Made by a program: the position numbers and the translations under genes | In this document: piece after piece, positions 45,096-57,369 of the stretch | Layout of the letters: each line of letters starts with the position of its first letter | Position numbering within the stretch: the stretch's first letter is position 1 | Notes under the pieces: model-generated | Told to the model about the DNA's origin: nothing | Seen by the model: the letters and a program-made list of their open reading frames with translations, nothing else | The model's database searches: none | Source: Odiellus spinosus | Taxonomy: Eukaryota; Arthropoda; Arachnida; Opiliones; Phalangiidae | NCBI GenBank assembly: GCA_963920705.1 | Contig: OY987226.1 | Span: 4,404,501 to 4,468,500 of the forward strand | Reading direction: 5' to 3' | DNA: 64,000 nucleotides

Positions 45096-45380
45096 GAAAC
45101 CGCGCAAATGGCTACTGCGCAAATGGCTACTGCGCAAATGGCTACTGCGCAAATGGCTACTGCGCAAATGGCTACTGCGCAAATGGCTACTGCGCAAATG
45201 GCTACTGCGCAAATGGCTACTGCGCAAATGGCTACTGCGCAAATGGCTACTGCGCAAATGGCTACTGCGCAAATGGCTACTGCGCAAATGGCTACTGCGC
45301 AAATGGCTACTGCGCAAATGGCTACTGCGCAAATGGCTACTGCGCAAATGGCTACTGCGCAAATGGCTACTGCGCAAATG
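45096..45380. repeat. 15-bp minisatellite (aaatggctactgcgc)n
   Basis: About 18 almost perfect units. Every frame is open in both directions because 15 is a multiple of three and the unit lacks stops. The Ala/Thr/Gln/Met and Ser/His/Leu/Arg repeat frames are not taken as genes. Confidence 0.95.
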
Positions 45381-45412
45381 AAAATGCGCAAGTGGGAAAC
45401 TTCGCAAGCGGA

Positions 45413-46255
45413 CGCAAACCATCGTAAAATACCCTTCCCTTCGCGCTTCGAGACTCGACGCGTTTCCCATAGCAACTGATAGTTACGAGAGCGAGAGATA
45501 GTGAGGCGTAGGCGCGCCATCTATTGTGATAATTTATCATTATATTTGTATCCCAATGGCCGTAGCCCCTTTAAGTTGGTTTATATGTATGGATATTTCG
45601 AATTCGTCAATTCTTAAAATGAATTTAAAAGTTGCACTATTTCCAGCTCGTAGGGTTCTATTAACCATATCCCTAGCGTTACATTTCACTGTGTCAAGAA
45701 ACCCAAAAAAGTTCTGGAAGGTTTTTATATTGAAAAACCATCTAGGGTCAAGTTGAAAAAAAGACTTAAGTTTTCATTTTCTTTTAACTTCCGTCTTTAT
45801 TTTCATATCCAATATAAGACTTATATATTTCCTTTACTTTTCTTCGTATAATGTCAGTTTCTTATTTGCTCTCGCGAGATATATGGTTCCTTTTGATGGG
45901 CGATAAAAATGAACAGAAAGACGGATCATCTTTCATTATACGTTCCCAAAAGGTTCATGATTTTTTTTTTTTATTGGTCAAAAAGGTTGACATTCAAAGA
46001 TTGCCAATTATACTCCGGCCCGGAATCATTTAAAGTACGCATCACGCAACCTGACTTGACAAATTGAACTCGAATTTTATCTGTAGAAATTGAAACAATT
46101 CGTTAGGTTGTTCTTACATACGCGTGACGTCGTTTTTACTTTTCATTTAAATACGCTCCCATACAATAACCGAAGAAATCGACTTACCCAATGAGGAAAA
46201 ATCTTTTATTTTGGTTAAAAATGCTCCATATTGGAAAATTCAAACAATATTCGAC
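45413..46255. other. Non-coding, no recognised feature
   Basis: Frames of 60-76 codons without motifs. No splice-supported exon. Confidence 0.4.
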
Positions 46256-46256
46256 C

Positions 46257-47902
46257 AACTAGACCCAATTAATTGACCCTAGACCCAATTAATTGACCCT
46301 AGACCCAATTAATTGACCCTAGACCCAATTAATTGACCCTAGACCCAATTAATACACCCTAGACCCAATTAATTGACCCTAGACCCAATTAATTGACCCT
46401 AGACCCAATTAATTGACCCTAGACCCAATTAATTGACCCTAGACCCAATTAATTGACCCTAGACCCAATTAATTGACCCTAGACCCAATTAATACATCCT
46501 AGACCCAATTAATACACCCTAGACACAATTAATTGCCCCTAGACACAATTAATACACCCTAGACCCAATTAATACACCCTAGACCCAATTAATTCACCCT
46601 AGACCCAATTAATTCACCCTAGACCCAATTAATTCACCCTAGACCCAATTAATTCACCCTAGACCCAATTAATTCACCCTAGACCCCAATTAATTCACCC
46701 TAGACCCCAATTAATTAACCCTAGACCCCAATTAATTAACCCTAGACCCCAATTAATTAACCCTAGACCCCAATTAATTAACCCTAGACCCCAATTAATT
46801 AACCCTAGACCCCAATTAATTAACCCTAGACCCCAATTAATTAACCCTAGACCCCAATTAATTAACCCTAGACCCCAATTAATTAACCCTAGACCCCAAT
46901 TAATTAACCCTAGACCCCAATTAATTAACCCTAGACCCCAATTAATTAACCCTAGACCCCAATTAATTAACCCTAGACCCCAATTAATTAACCCTAGACC
47001 CCAATTAATTAACCCTAGGCCCAATTAATTGACCCTAGACCCAATTAATTGACCCTAGACCCAATTAATTGACCCTAGACCCAATTAATTGACCCTAGAC
47101 CCAATTAATTGACCCTAGACCCAATTAATTGACCCTAGACCCAATTAATTGACCCTAGACCCAATTAATTGACCCTAGACCCAATTAATTGACCCTAGAC
47201 CCAATTAATTGACCCTAGACCCAATTAATTGACCCTAGACCCAATTAATTGACCCTAGACCCAATTAATTGACCCTAGACCCAATTAATTGACCCTAGAC
47301 CCAATTAATTGACCCTAGACCCAATTAATTGACCCTAGACCCAATTAATTGACCCTAGACCCAATTAATTGACCCTAGACCCAATTAATTGACCCTAGAC
47401 CCAATTAATTGACCCTAGACCCAATTAATTGACCCTAGACCCAATTAATTGACCCTAGACCCAATTAATTGACCCTAGACCCAATTAATTGACCCTAGAC
47501 CCAATTAATTGACCCTAGACCCAATTAATTGACCCTAGACCCCAATTAATTGACCCTAGACCCCAATTAATTGACCCTAGACCCCAATTAATTGACCCTA
47601 GACCCCAATTAATTGACCCTAGACCCCAATTAATTGACCCTAGACCCCAATTAATTGACCCTAGACCCCAATTAATTGACCCTAGACCCCAATTAATTGA
47701 CCCTAGACCCCAATTAATTGACCCTAGACCCCAATTAATTGACCCTAGACCCCAATTAATTGACCCTAGACCCCAATTAATTGACCCTAGACCCCAATTA
47801 ATTGACCCTAGACCCCAATTAATTGACCCTAGACCCCAATTAATTGACCCTAGACCCCAATTAATTGACCCTAGACCCCAATTAATTGACCCTAGACCCA
47901 AT
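46257..47902. repeat. 20/21-bp satellite (ccctagacccaattaattga)n
   Basis: About 80 units in four blocks: 46257-46685 (20 bp, mixed ttgac, tacac and ttcac variants), 46686-47020 (21 bp, extra C, ttaac), 47021-47535 (20 bp, ttgac), 47536-47895 (21 bp, extra C, ttgac). Blocks are internally homogeneous with sharp borders. The Gly-Leu-Ile-Asn-Trp repeat frames exist only where the unit is 21 bp. Confidence 0.97.
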
Positions 47903-48498
47903 TATTGAGCGAAATTCAAATATTTGAATCTAGAAATTACACAATAAGGATTTTTTAAGTCTTTTAGCATCTTTGTTTTTTTTTTATAATCTCGAGATCA
48001 AAGGTTACGTTGATATTACATGTTTTTAAACAGCCCCTCCTCTCCTCCCGATTTTGGAAGTGGACAAATAATATCCACGTTTTTTCTCCCCATATCATTG
48101 CGCCCCTTTTTGATTATTTGCCCCTCCCCGCGCTTAACGCGTTACTACCGGTACAAACAGTCTACAGAGTAGAGGTACAACGACGGGCAGGAAACCCAAG
48201 CGAACTGCTTTAAAACCGCGGGAAATCATTTCTTAGTGTACGCGGTAATTTACAATGCGCGTTTTATTTAAGATCGTTAGGCTTAGTTTTTAGCTTTGTT
48301 AGGTATGAAAAAACCACCCTAATTTTGAACTGTCCGGATTCCAAGGGGTGTGAAGTTTATTTTTGTTTAAATTAAATATGTGTACGTGACTACGAATGTT
48401 AAGTTGGTGTCAGAAATCTCCAAGTTTCGATTGAAAGTAAGTTTAATATCTTTCTTCAGTAAACGTATTTTCGAACCCACAATTTCTTAATTCGCCTA
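47903..48498. other. Non-coding, no recognised feature
   Basis: Nothing supported. Confidence 0.4.
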
Positions 48499-48892
48499 GA
48501 GGGAGATTACAGCCCCCTAACAACGAGGGATTTTTCGTTTAAATATACAGAATCCGGTTACAAACAAGCGTCAATCTAGAAATCAATTTAAAACTTCTCC
48601 AGAAAATAGGCTTAGCTGAATTCAGGGGGATGCTGAATTTCTTTACATTGTTGTGTCAGCGACCATTGAGCAAAGGCCCGTCGTTAAGGCGAGAGCTACA
48701 TGGGATAACCAATAACATTCGATTGGTCAATGCTATGAAATTCAGGATCTCCATGAATTCAGCTAAGCCTATTTTGCGGGCAAGTTTTAAATTTAATTCT
48801 AGTTTAATATTTGTTTATAAATTTTCTACTGGTGGATTAGGCGTATTTAAACGATAAGTAATGATAAAAAATCAACTGTTGTTAGGTAACAT
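48499..48892. mobile_element. TTAA MITE family H2, copy b (diverged)
   Basis: Left terminus reads agagggagattac. The interior keeps aaaataggcttagctgaatt, aaggcccgtcgtt and the inverse arm tcagctaagcctattt. The right terminus near gttaggtaacatt is decayed and the TTAA pair is not intact. Confidence 0.75.
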
Positions 48893-51172
48893 TAACTTAA
48901 TTTTAGTCAATTGCGGTTAACCATCTTTCCCTGCTATCTTTAGGTGATTTTTAAACTCCCTTAATCGAGGTTAAAATATTCTAGTCCTACACCCAATTGA
49001 TTTCATAACAGATTAAATATAATACGTTAGACGTCTGGATTATCCTTACCAAACTCTTGCATTAGGCTCTAAGAGACTTCAAATTAAATTTTAAGGCCTT
49101 AGTCGCTGATGCCAAAGAGATTTCATCTTTGAAATGGCACGTTTTAACAAATAGCCGTCGTTTTAGAGTAATTCCGAAGCCATTTTAGACGGTATCTCGT
49201 CAACAATGCAGACTTCTCTATAATTTTGAAATTCTGAAATTGTTTCGAAACGTATTTTGACTTAACGCGTTGTACCTCGAATAATTTTTGCTAGTATATT
49301 TTACAATTAAATCCCAAATGCCCTATTAAACCAAATGATAGTGTGTCCTTGTAACCGAGTCAACTGCTTAACAAGTATGAACTGTCGGTGGTGACCAAGG
49401 CTTAGTGGTGGCCAAGAATGTCCAAGATAATAGATTTTCTTTTCTTTGTATATTCTTTGTATATTCTCTAAACCTAAAAACCAGCGGATGTGGGGGATGG
49501 GATGGGGAGGGGGCTCACCCTTTTTAGACATGCCTCCCTCTACCGGGTAGGTGGTGTAGCTATTATATTAGTGTGTGATGAAATGATGGTGGTGTGAATA
49601 TTTAACTAAAAATATACAGTAACTCAAATAAACTGACTTACCGAAGCTAGGACGATATTTTTCTAGCTATTACCAATAAGATTATTCACTTTTACGCTCG
49701 GGGAAGTATTTCCGGTTGATTTTACGCTAAGCCTAATTCGGTCCTGATTCCTTTTGAAAGAAACAAACGTTGCCATGGTTACGCTAGATGGAGGGCGCTT
49801 CAAACTCAGTTTTAAATTTGATTGACCATAGAATTCCTTTGAAGGGCAAATATTGATTCAAATGACCTGGTCTAACTAAATAAAGAAGAATTAGAAATTT
49901 TGGAAACGTATTTCATGTTCCCTTTAAGCTAATACATTTATTATTGCACACCGGATTTAAAAGTGGACTAATGGCCAAGGCCTATCAATATGTGGCCTTC
50001 CCTCTTGAACTATACCATCTTGTTCCGTTCTATTTGTAAATGAATGTCCATTACTTTTGCTATTATTTATCGAGGTGATCTTATATTTCACCTATTTCAA
50101 GCTTATTCTGTGACGCGCGCCTCATTTTACCGTCGTGTGACAGATTTTATCGATAGCGAATGGTATAGTACACTAAAGACTTAGCTAGTCTATGGTAGGC
50201 CATAAGTTAGGAAGTCAATTTGTCTTATTTTTTCGCTGCTGGGTTCTTTTTTTTTTTTTCCCCTTCGTTTGGGAATCAGTTTGGTCGACGCTCGCGGAAG
50301 TATGTCGAAAAGGTTGGCGCTAGATGTCAGTGGTAAATTTAGCGTTAAATTAACGTCCCGTAATGTCCGTCCCGCTCGCGCCAACCCAAAAGAAAAAGAA
50401 GGAAGTGGTCATCCGGTGGAAGCAAAACCGGACCTTGGACGTTAACAGTCCAAACTAAATTCTTTATTTTCTTTTTTCTCGGCTTTAACCTTTTTTTCTC
50501 GGAATCTATAAACAAGGTGTGGCTTACGTAAGGTCTTACCAGCTTACTTCGCGCGCTTTTTGTACCATATTACTTCCTACATCTTTTGTAAAGGGTATTA
50601 TTATTTTATGATACCTTCTCCGATAATTAAAATTCATTAGAAAATGCTTAATATAACTAGCTCGGTCTATATTTTAATATGAATTCCTATTAAAACCTAG
50701 GTTATGTAATTTTGTATGTAAATTAAACTCTAAAAGACGAGACACGCTTTGCTGTGAATTTAACTCTGGAAATTAAAGGGAAACTTGGATTAGCTTTTGA
50801 ACTTATTTTCTTAATAAATTCGGGCCAATCATATTAATTGAGCCTTTAACAGAGCTTGTAATGTCCTAACAGAATAGGCCTACTTTTGGAGCGTAAGACC
50901 TAGATCATCAAACGCCGGCCTATTATTTTAATGTTAAGACATTACAAGCCCTGTTGAAGACTGAAATAATATGATTGGTCCGAATTTATATTAAGTTTCT
51001 CAACTCTCACTTTAGCGTAAAAAGTATAATACCTTAACAAATTCTTGGGGTTGTTTTAAAATTAAAATATTTTTATTTCAAATATTAAATACTAGCTGTT
51101 AGATTAAGCTTTATAATTTATTCTATTGAAGAACTTTTGGGATTAAACCACACTACACTGGACATAATAGTG
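48893..51172. other. 2.3 kb without a recognised feature
   Basis: AT-rich. Short frames at 49307-49531 and 50190-50384 have no motif. A G/C-richer patch with cgtcccgctcgcgccaaccc lies at 50355-50400 but carries no recognisable gene start. Confidence 0.35.
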
Positions 51173-52402
51173 AGGTTGCCACAGGTCAGGGAAAAGTCAG
51201 GGAATTTATAATGAACCAAAAAAGTCGGGGAATTTTAAGATATTTTAAAAAGTCAGGGAATTTTAAGATATTTTAAAAAGTCAGGGAATTTTAAGATATT
51301 TTAAAAAGTCAGGGAATTTTAAGATATTTTAAAAAGTCAGGGAATTTTAAGATATTTTAAAAAGTCAGGGAATTTTAAGATATTTTAAAAAGTCAGGGAA
51401 TTTTAAGATATGTTTAAAAAGTCAGGGAATTTTAAGATATGTTTAAAAAGTCAGGGAATTTTAAGATATTTTAAAAAGTCAGGGAATTTTAAGATATTTT
51501 AAAAAGTCAGGGAATTTTAAGATATTTTAAAAAGTCAGGGAATTTTAAGATATTTTAAAAAGTCAGGGAATTTTAAGATATTTTAAAAAGTCAGGGAATT
51601 TTAAGATATTTTAAAAAGTCAGGGAATTTTAAGATATTTTTAAAAAGTCAGGGAATTTTAAGATATTTTTAAAAAGTCAGGGAATTTTAAGATATTTTTA
51701 AAAAGTCAGGGAATTTTAAGATATTTTTAAAAAGTCAGGGAATTTTAAGATATTTTTAAAAAGTCGGGGAATTTTAAGATATTTTTAAAAAGTCGGGGAA
51801 TTTTAAGATATTTTTAAAAAGTCGGGGAATTTTAAGATATTTTTAAAAAGTCGGGGAATTTTAAGATATTTTTAAAAAGTCGGGGAATTTTAAGATATTT
51901 TAAAAAGTCGGGGAATTTTAAGATATTTTAAAAAGTCGGGGAATTTTAAGATATTTTAAAAAGTCGGGGAATTTTAAGATATTTTTAAAAAGTCGGGGAA
52001 TTTTAAGATATTTTTAAAAAGTCAGGGAATTTTAAGATATTTTTAAAAAGTCAGGGAATTTTAAGATATTTTTAAAAAGTCAGGGAATTTTAAGATATTT
52101 TAAAAAGTCAGGGAATTTTAAGATATTTTAAAAAGTCAGGGAAAGATCAGGGAACTTAAAGATCTTTCAAGAAGCCAGGAAATTACAATCATTATCTGCG
52201 GAAAAGATTCTCAGCTGACCGTGTCAGTTGTATAGATTAGAACAAAGATACGCGTGTAAAGTTTGGCGAACGCGATTATATAAAAAATAAAAGGTTAAAA
52301 ATTGGGTAGTATTAGCTGAAACGGTCAGGGAAAATCGTTGGAAAAGGTCAGGGAAAAACCTAGAAAAGTCAAGGAATTTGAATCTGAAAAAAAGTGAGGT
52401 TT
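51173..52402. mobile_element. M-family element expanded by a 28-bp array
   Basis: Left part gaggttgccacaggtcaggg and right part from 52150 (aagatctttcaagaagccag, gtgtcagttgtatagatt, attgggtagtattagctgaa) match the foldback loop and the copies at 61.2 and 63.0 kb. The right terminus is decayed (gtgaggtttc). The middle is almost entirely tandem repeat. Confidence 0.85.
51213..52145. repeat. 28-29 bp minisatellite inside M
   Basis: About 33 units of aaaaagtcagggaattttaa plus gatatttt. Blocks differ by TTTT versus TTTTT and by cagg versus cggg, again in contiguous runs. The sister M elements hold one to three units. Confidence 0.95.
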
Positions 52403-52816
52403 CTTGAGCTCCAAATGGAAATTGAGTTAAAAAACATATGTCAAGGATAAAATTACCGCGAAAAAACGTTTCCTTTCGTTAACAAGTTGTCGTTTAGCGC
52501 TAAGCCTAACGTTAAGTTTTAGATACAAGCGCTGTGATTCTATAGGGATGGATTAAAGATTTTTAATTGAGATTTGAGAAAAAGACGATTCTTATTAATA
52601 TCCGATTAAGCTTTGAAATTTTAAACGATTTTTAATTAAAGGAACCATCGATTGAAAGGTGTTCAAATATATGTTGGTTTTCGAGAAATTTGATATTTGA
52701 AAACTTGAATCATTTCACTCTCAAAGAATCGGGTTAAACGCCAGTTTTAATTTCAGTTTTAGCCGGGTTAAATGTTGTTCAATGAAAAATTCAAATTGAT
52801 AGAATATTATACTCAT
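52403..52816. other. Family A fragment then unassigned
   Basis: 52400-52465 (gagctccaaatggaaattga, aaaattaccgcg) resembles reversed family A, so the M element probably inserted into an A copy. The remaining sequence is unassigned. Confidence 0.45.
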
Positions 52817-52820
52817 TTAA

Positions 52821-53516
52821 AGGGAGAATGCAACGTAAGAACAAATGCATTTTTTATCGATTCCTTATCGTTTAATTAGGCCTAATCCACCTGTAAAAGT
52901 TTACAAAACAAATATTAAACTAGAAATAAATTTAAAACTTACCCAAAAAAAATAAGCTTAGCGGGATTCATGGAGATCTTGAATAGTCCTGGTCGATTTG
53001 CCGGAAATGGGCCCTTGTCTCATAGCCGCGCCGCCATCTTTTTGTAGTAACAGGTTGCCAGACTATTTCTAATTTTATTTCCCACAAACCAAATTCAAGT
53101 TGTTAGTCCAACGCTTCCTATATGATAAAGTATAGGAGGCGTTGGTTAGTCTGTAGCTATTTTCACACTACAAAAAGATGGCGGACGATCACGTGACAAA
53201 AAGTTTTCCCCGCCAAAATTTTCGCGAGGTTCTCTAGACTTCCGGTTTTGGAAATCGACCAGGACTATTGCCTCCGTGTAAGGTCTAGAAACCAATGAGC
53301 AAAGGCCCGTCGTTCACGAGACTTACAATCGCGTTCGATTGGTCGCTAGACATTACACGCGAGGAAATCAGCTGATCTCCATGAATCCTGCTAAGCATAT
53401 TTTGCGGGTAATTTTTAAATTTATTTCTAGTTTAATATTGGTTGATAAATTTTTTCACTGGTTGATTAGGCCTATTTAAACCATAAAAGAATCGGTAAAT
53501 AATCACTTGCATTCCT
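52821..53516. mobile_element. TTAA MITE family H2, copy c (split by K)
   Basis: Left terminus AGGGAGAATGCAACG follows TTAA (52817-52820). The interior matches H2a on both sides of the K insertion: tcatggagatcttgaat before it, cctccgtgtaaggtctag after it. The right end is eroded (cttgcattcctctaag). Confidence 0.85.
52986..53265. mobile_element. MITE family K nested in H2c (TA target)
   Basis: GTCCTGGTCGATT at the left is mirrored by aatcgaccaggac at the right, with TA on both sides (52984-52985, 53266-53267). Comparison with H2a shows the host sequence continuous without it. TA duplication is typical of Tc1/mariner-type MITEs. Only copy in the window. Confidence 0.85.
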
Positions 53517-54144
53517 CTAAGTTTGTCAGAACTAGAAATGATGAGAAACTTTCCACATGGCCTTCTTTTATAAGCAACGTTTATCGACAATTTAGGGGAA
53601 TATTTTCTCTTAACGATGATATTATTGTGGTAGTCCACCAGTGTCCATTGCATTGGACGTCACGTCTTAGCGGTACTGTTGTGTCCTTATTCGGACCTCT
53701 AAGTTAATCAGGAAAGAATTGGACGAATAAGAAAAGCCATAAGGTAGTTTTCCTTTTGGTTGGTCGTTCGTTCTTATTTTTCTTTTCTACATCAAACGGA
53801 GTACTACTTTTCTATCTATGGAGTTAAACCTTAAGTAACCATCCTCTGGAATATTGTCTTGTAACATTTATTTCCTGATCGACCTGAGAAATATTTCAAT
53901 GTGAGGATAAAAACATGTTAACTTGTATAAATAACGTTTGGACGAATCTTACCTTTAGTTGAAACGTAAAATATTCATTCGAATTACAAGGGATTTGGAT
54001 GACGTGACGTCATATAATTGTAAAGTTCTCAAGATGTGTGCCGCTGATTTCTAGAAAAAGTTTAATTTATATTTTGGAGGACAAATATTTATATTTCTCT
54101 AATTTGTTTTCGCTGGAACCAATTAACGAACATTTAATAAAACT
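53517..54144. other. Non-coding, no recognised feature
   Basis: Short overlapping frames near 53.5-53.7 kb without motifs. Confidence 0.4.
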
Positions 54145-54148
54145 TTAA

Positions 54149-54700
54149 AGGGATAATGCAACCTTACAACGTCATTTTTTTATCGATTACTTGTCGTTTA
54201 AATAGGCCTAATCCAACAAATTTAAAAACAAATATTAATCTAGAAATAAAATTAAAACTTAGCCTTAAATTAGGCTTAGCTGGATTCATGGAAATCACCC
54301 GAACTCCAAAATAGGCTTAGCTGGATTCATGGAAATCACCCGAACTCCAAAATAGGCTTAGCTGGATTCATGGAAATCACCCGAACTCCAAAATAGGCTT
54401 AGCTGGATTCATGGAAATCACCCGAACTCCAAAATAGGCTTAGCTGGATTCATGGAAATCACCCGAACTCCAAAATAGGCTTAGCTGGATTCATGGAAAT
54501 CACCCGAACTCCAAAATAGGCTTAGCTGGATTCATGGAAATCACCCGAACTCCCCATATAAGGACTAGCGACCAATGACATTGATCGATGGCTCTTGTAT
54601 CTTAATCTTCATGAATCCAGCTAAGCCTATTTTGATGGTAAGCCTAATTTAAACGATTAGGAATCTATAAAAAAATCACGTGATAGTTTGCATTCTCCTT
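54149..54700. mobile_element. TTAA MITE family H2, copy d, with internal array
   Basis: AGGGATAATGCAACC terminus, inverse at the right, TTAA at 54145-54148 and 54701-54704. Arms are as in H2a, but the ataggcttagctggattcat segment is multiplied. Confidence 0.9.
54262..54555. repeat. 41-bp tandem array inside H2d
   Basis: Seven units of ataggcttagctggattcat plus ggaaatcacccgaactccaa, essentially identical. Other H2 copies hold one. Confidence 0.95.
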
Positions 54701-54704
54701 TTAA

Positions 54705-55548
54705 ATGACGCATCTAAAGCATAAATGAGATAGTGTTCCACTTCTCCACCAATCTCCTTCTGTTAACTACGAAAAATAACCACTAAAATACTTTAAAAAC
54801 TTAATTTAAATTTGAAATATACTTTACTTTATTTCGAAGTTATTGCTTTCCTCAGGTCCCTATAGACTTAAGAGTATTGACCTGATGATAAACCCATTAA
54901 CTTGAAACCGTCAAATAAATTTAATTAAGAAATTAAAATTATAAAAAGCTTAAATACTAATTTCTTTGGAACCCCAGATTTTTTCCGTTACGATGTATTG
55001 GTTCTCGTGTATCTAAATTCTTTTCTCTTCCTCCAAAAAAATTAGGTTCGAAGGAGAGCGCGACAGATGTCGTTACCATCCAAGCGAGTTATCTCGAACT
55101 TAGTTGGGTGGGAAAGCGGATAGTATAGTGAAAAGACTTTGGGCTTCGTCGCCAGCAGGAAATGAAGTTCTTTTTTGTTTTTTTTCTCGGGTTCTGCAGC
55201 GCTCTTTGTTTTTGCTGGTGCCAACATTTTTTTTGTTACCCCGGTTCTTGATTATGTAGACCTATGATCACTGAGAAAGGGTTTGGAGGTAGGCCTTCCC
55301 ATGGACGGATTGGTCATTAGTCCACTAATCCGTGGCGCTGCTTTTTTTTTTTACGTGAGGCTATAGTTTATCCCGTATTTTCTCTTCATTTTCTGATGAA
55401 TAGGGTCTTTTTTGAAAGGATAAGATATTGTATATTTTACTTGGCGCCTTGACCTAACGTGTTTAATAATATACTGTTTTTTTACCTCAGTACTTGATTG
55501 AAATTGTTTTTTATTTTAAGAACTTTTGTTAGTGTATTAGCAACATGG
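54705..55548. other. Non-coding or unresolved
   Basis: A 61-codon minus-strand frame (55042-55227) starts with an ATG after an A-rich leader and is Lys/Glu/Ala rich at its start. No domain or donor supports it. Confidence 0.3.
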
Positions 55549-55840
55549 ATTTTAAAAGTAAATAACGCCCCTTAGCTTGATACTATCAGCAAAGGTCATG
55601 TTTTACGTCATAGCCATCACTTAAAATTAGCCAAAAAGTCATCACCCCTGTCTAGCTCGAGTCATTTGGACTCTTCCTCGGTTTTTTTTGAGTCAGGGGA
55701 GAGGGACGAAATTAGGCTGGCCGCGCTTGGCTATATTGTCTTCCCTCCCAACTCCTGAATTTCTCCAAAGCGTGGCGCTTCCGATTACATTATTTACACC
55801 AATTGAGGCCACTAGAGTGTAAATTTACCCGGAAACCTAA
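55549..55840. repeat. Family G copy
   Basis: taacgccccttagcttgata, tcatcacccctgtctagctc, ctggccgcgcttggctat and gtggcgcttccgatt follow G in order. Confidence 0.7.
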
Positions 55841-57369
55841 GAAAAATATCAACTCTTATTTTTAGAAGAAGAATCAATTACTTTCTTGAGTACCGGAATC
55901 CCTTTTTAAATAAATACATAAATTTGCAATCTCTTAAAGAACCTAGATTTATATTTTATAACCGGTTTTTCTACGCGATTTTTGGTTTTACTAAGATTGT
56001 GTTTATATAATATCAAATTAATATCCAAACCCCGTCTTGTTGGTACTCAAACAAAAGCCCAGAACATAACAAATCGTTTGATGCTAGTGGAATGTTGATT
56101 TTGCGAACGATATAGTATTTTGTTATGTAAAAGATAGACGCAGAGAGACAAAGATGGTACTATTTTCTCTAAACCATCGTGTCTTTACACTTACAGGCGT
56201 AATAGGGTACTTCAAACTTATATTCCCTATTGGCAGACATCGTAAAAAAAACTTTTTTTTTTAGTAGCTCGTGAGAAAGTACTCTTGAGAGATTTTTCAG
56301 AAGCTGTGCCAAATTATAACTGTTCCCAAGAACTGACCTTATAACCGCTTCTGTCCGAGCTAGATCTATAAACTAGAATGCACTCTTAGAAAGGGGTGAA
56401 ATTTTTACGTCTTTGCTAGAATTTCAAGCCTGCTTCTCGCCGAACGGTGTAATAGTTCCAGCCCACCGTTTTGACATGATTAGTTCGTGGCATAGAGTAT
56501 TTTGTCTTTTGGATGCGAAGTCGAGGTTAAACAAGGTTAGGGTTATCGTCATCTGACACCACTAGCAAAATCTGTGACTCTTTCTTTTTCCCTTCTCCAA
56601 GAGACCTAGACTCTGGTTGACATCAAGTGGCGATAGGTTTAGTTTTCAGTGTGAAAAGCAAACGCTCGCTTCTTTCTCACGTTTCCATTATTTCTATTTT
56701 CTTTAGAGGAGTCTCGTTTTTGTTTTTGCTCAATGGCGTCACGGTTCACGCTTTCATCCCAGGCTCACCTCATTTTTAAGAATCTAAATTATTCTTATTA
56801 TCAGCCCTGTCTCAGAACTCTGTAGAGCAGACGACATAATCGCTCAGATCGAGGGATGATGTAATGATCGGAGTTTTGGTAGTACAAGTAATAAGCGTGT
56901 ACCGTTCCGCGCTTTGTAGACTACTTACAACTTTGCTTAGACGTAAAAAGTTACCTTTTCAAGGTTGCATTCTACTATAGTAAAATCATTTGGACCGTAG
57001 ACTCGCGCGTTAGATTTCTTGGTCCCCAGGCCCTCTTATGAGCGATATCTATGGACTATTTCAAAGGAACCTAATCTAGGGTGGTAAAAACTGAGCCATA
57101 ACGTTATTACGACCATTCGGAAATATTGCAGTACAAAACTCTTATCTTTTGTTATAAAACCACATGACGCCACTAAAAATGTTAGGACCTAATCTTGAAG
57201 GCCTCGGGTTGCGCCAAGCTTTGTGGCAACTAGATGCGTTAAAAAATCCACCGTCCATCTCTAATAAGGAGTTGAATGTTTATATAACTGTATTCCGCAA
57301 ATGAAATATTTTAATCGTAAAAGTTTTTAATGTCTATCAAACCTTGTATATTTTTTATGCGTCCGACTC
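55841..57369. other. 1.5 kb without a recognised feature
   Basis: No gene, inverted repeat or array could be supported. Confidence 0.35.

Larger units (their letters stand above)
44812..45412. repeat. Inverted minisatellite pair (tgcgcag / ctgcgc units)
   Basis: Left arm 44812-44912 holds about six diverged units of ttgcgcagttttccat. Right arm 45030-45412 holds the inverted unit aaatggctactgcgc. The centre contains two 46-bp direct repeats. The layout is another foldback with repeat arms, here strongly asymmetric. Confidence 0.8.

Noticed and set aside
45003-45520. Five overlapping 120-155 codon frames on both strands
   Set aside because: The 15-bp unit has no stop in any of these frames; there is no unique sequence or start context.
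46695-47901. Gly-Leu-(Ile/Ser)-Asn-Trp repeat proteins
   Set aside because: Exist only where the unit is 21 bp; the 20-bp blocks destroy the frame.
51213-52145. CRISPR-like regular repeats
   Set aside because: Units are contiguous with no unique spacers, the context is eukaryotic, and the units derive from an M transposon.
51168-52401. 8-bp duplication gtgaggtt around the expanded M element
   Set aside because: The sequence overlaps the expected decayed terminus (ggttgccaca and its inverse), so the match cannot be separated from terminal sequence.
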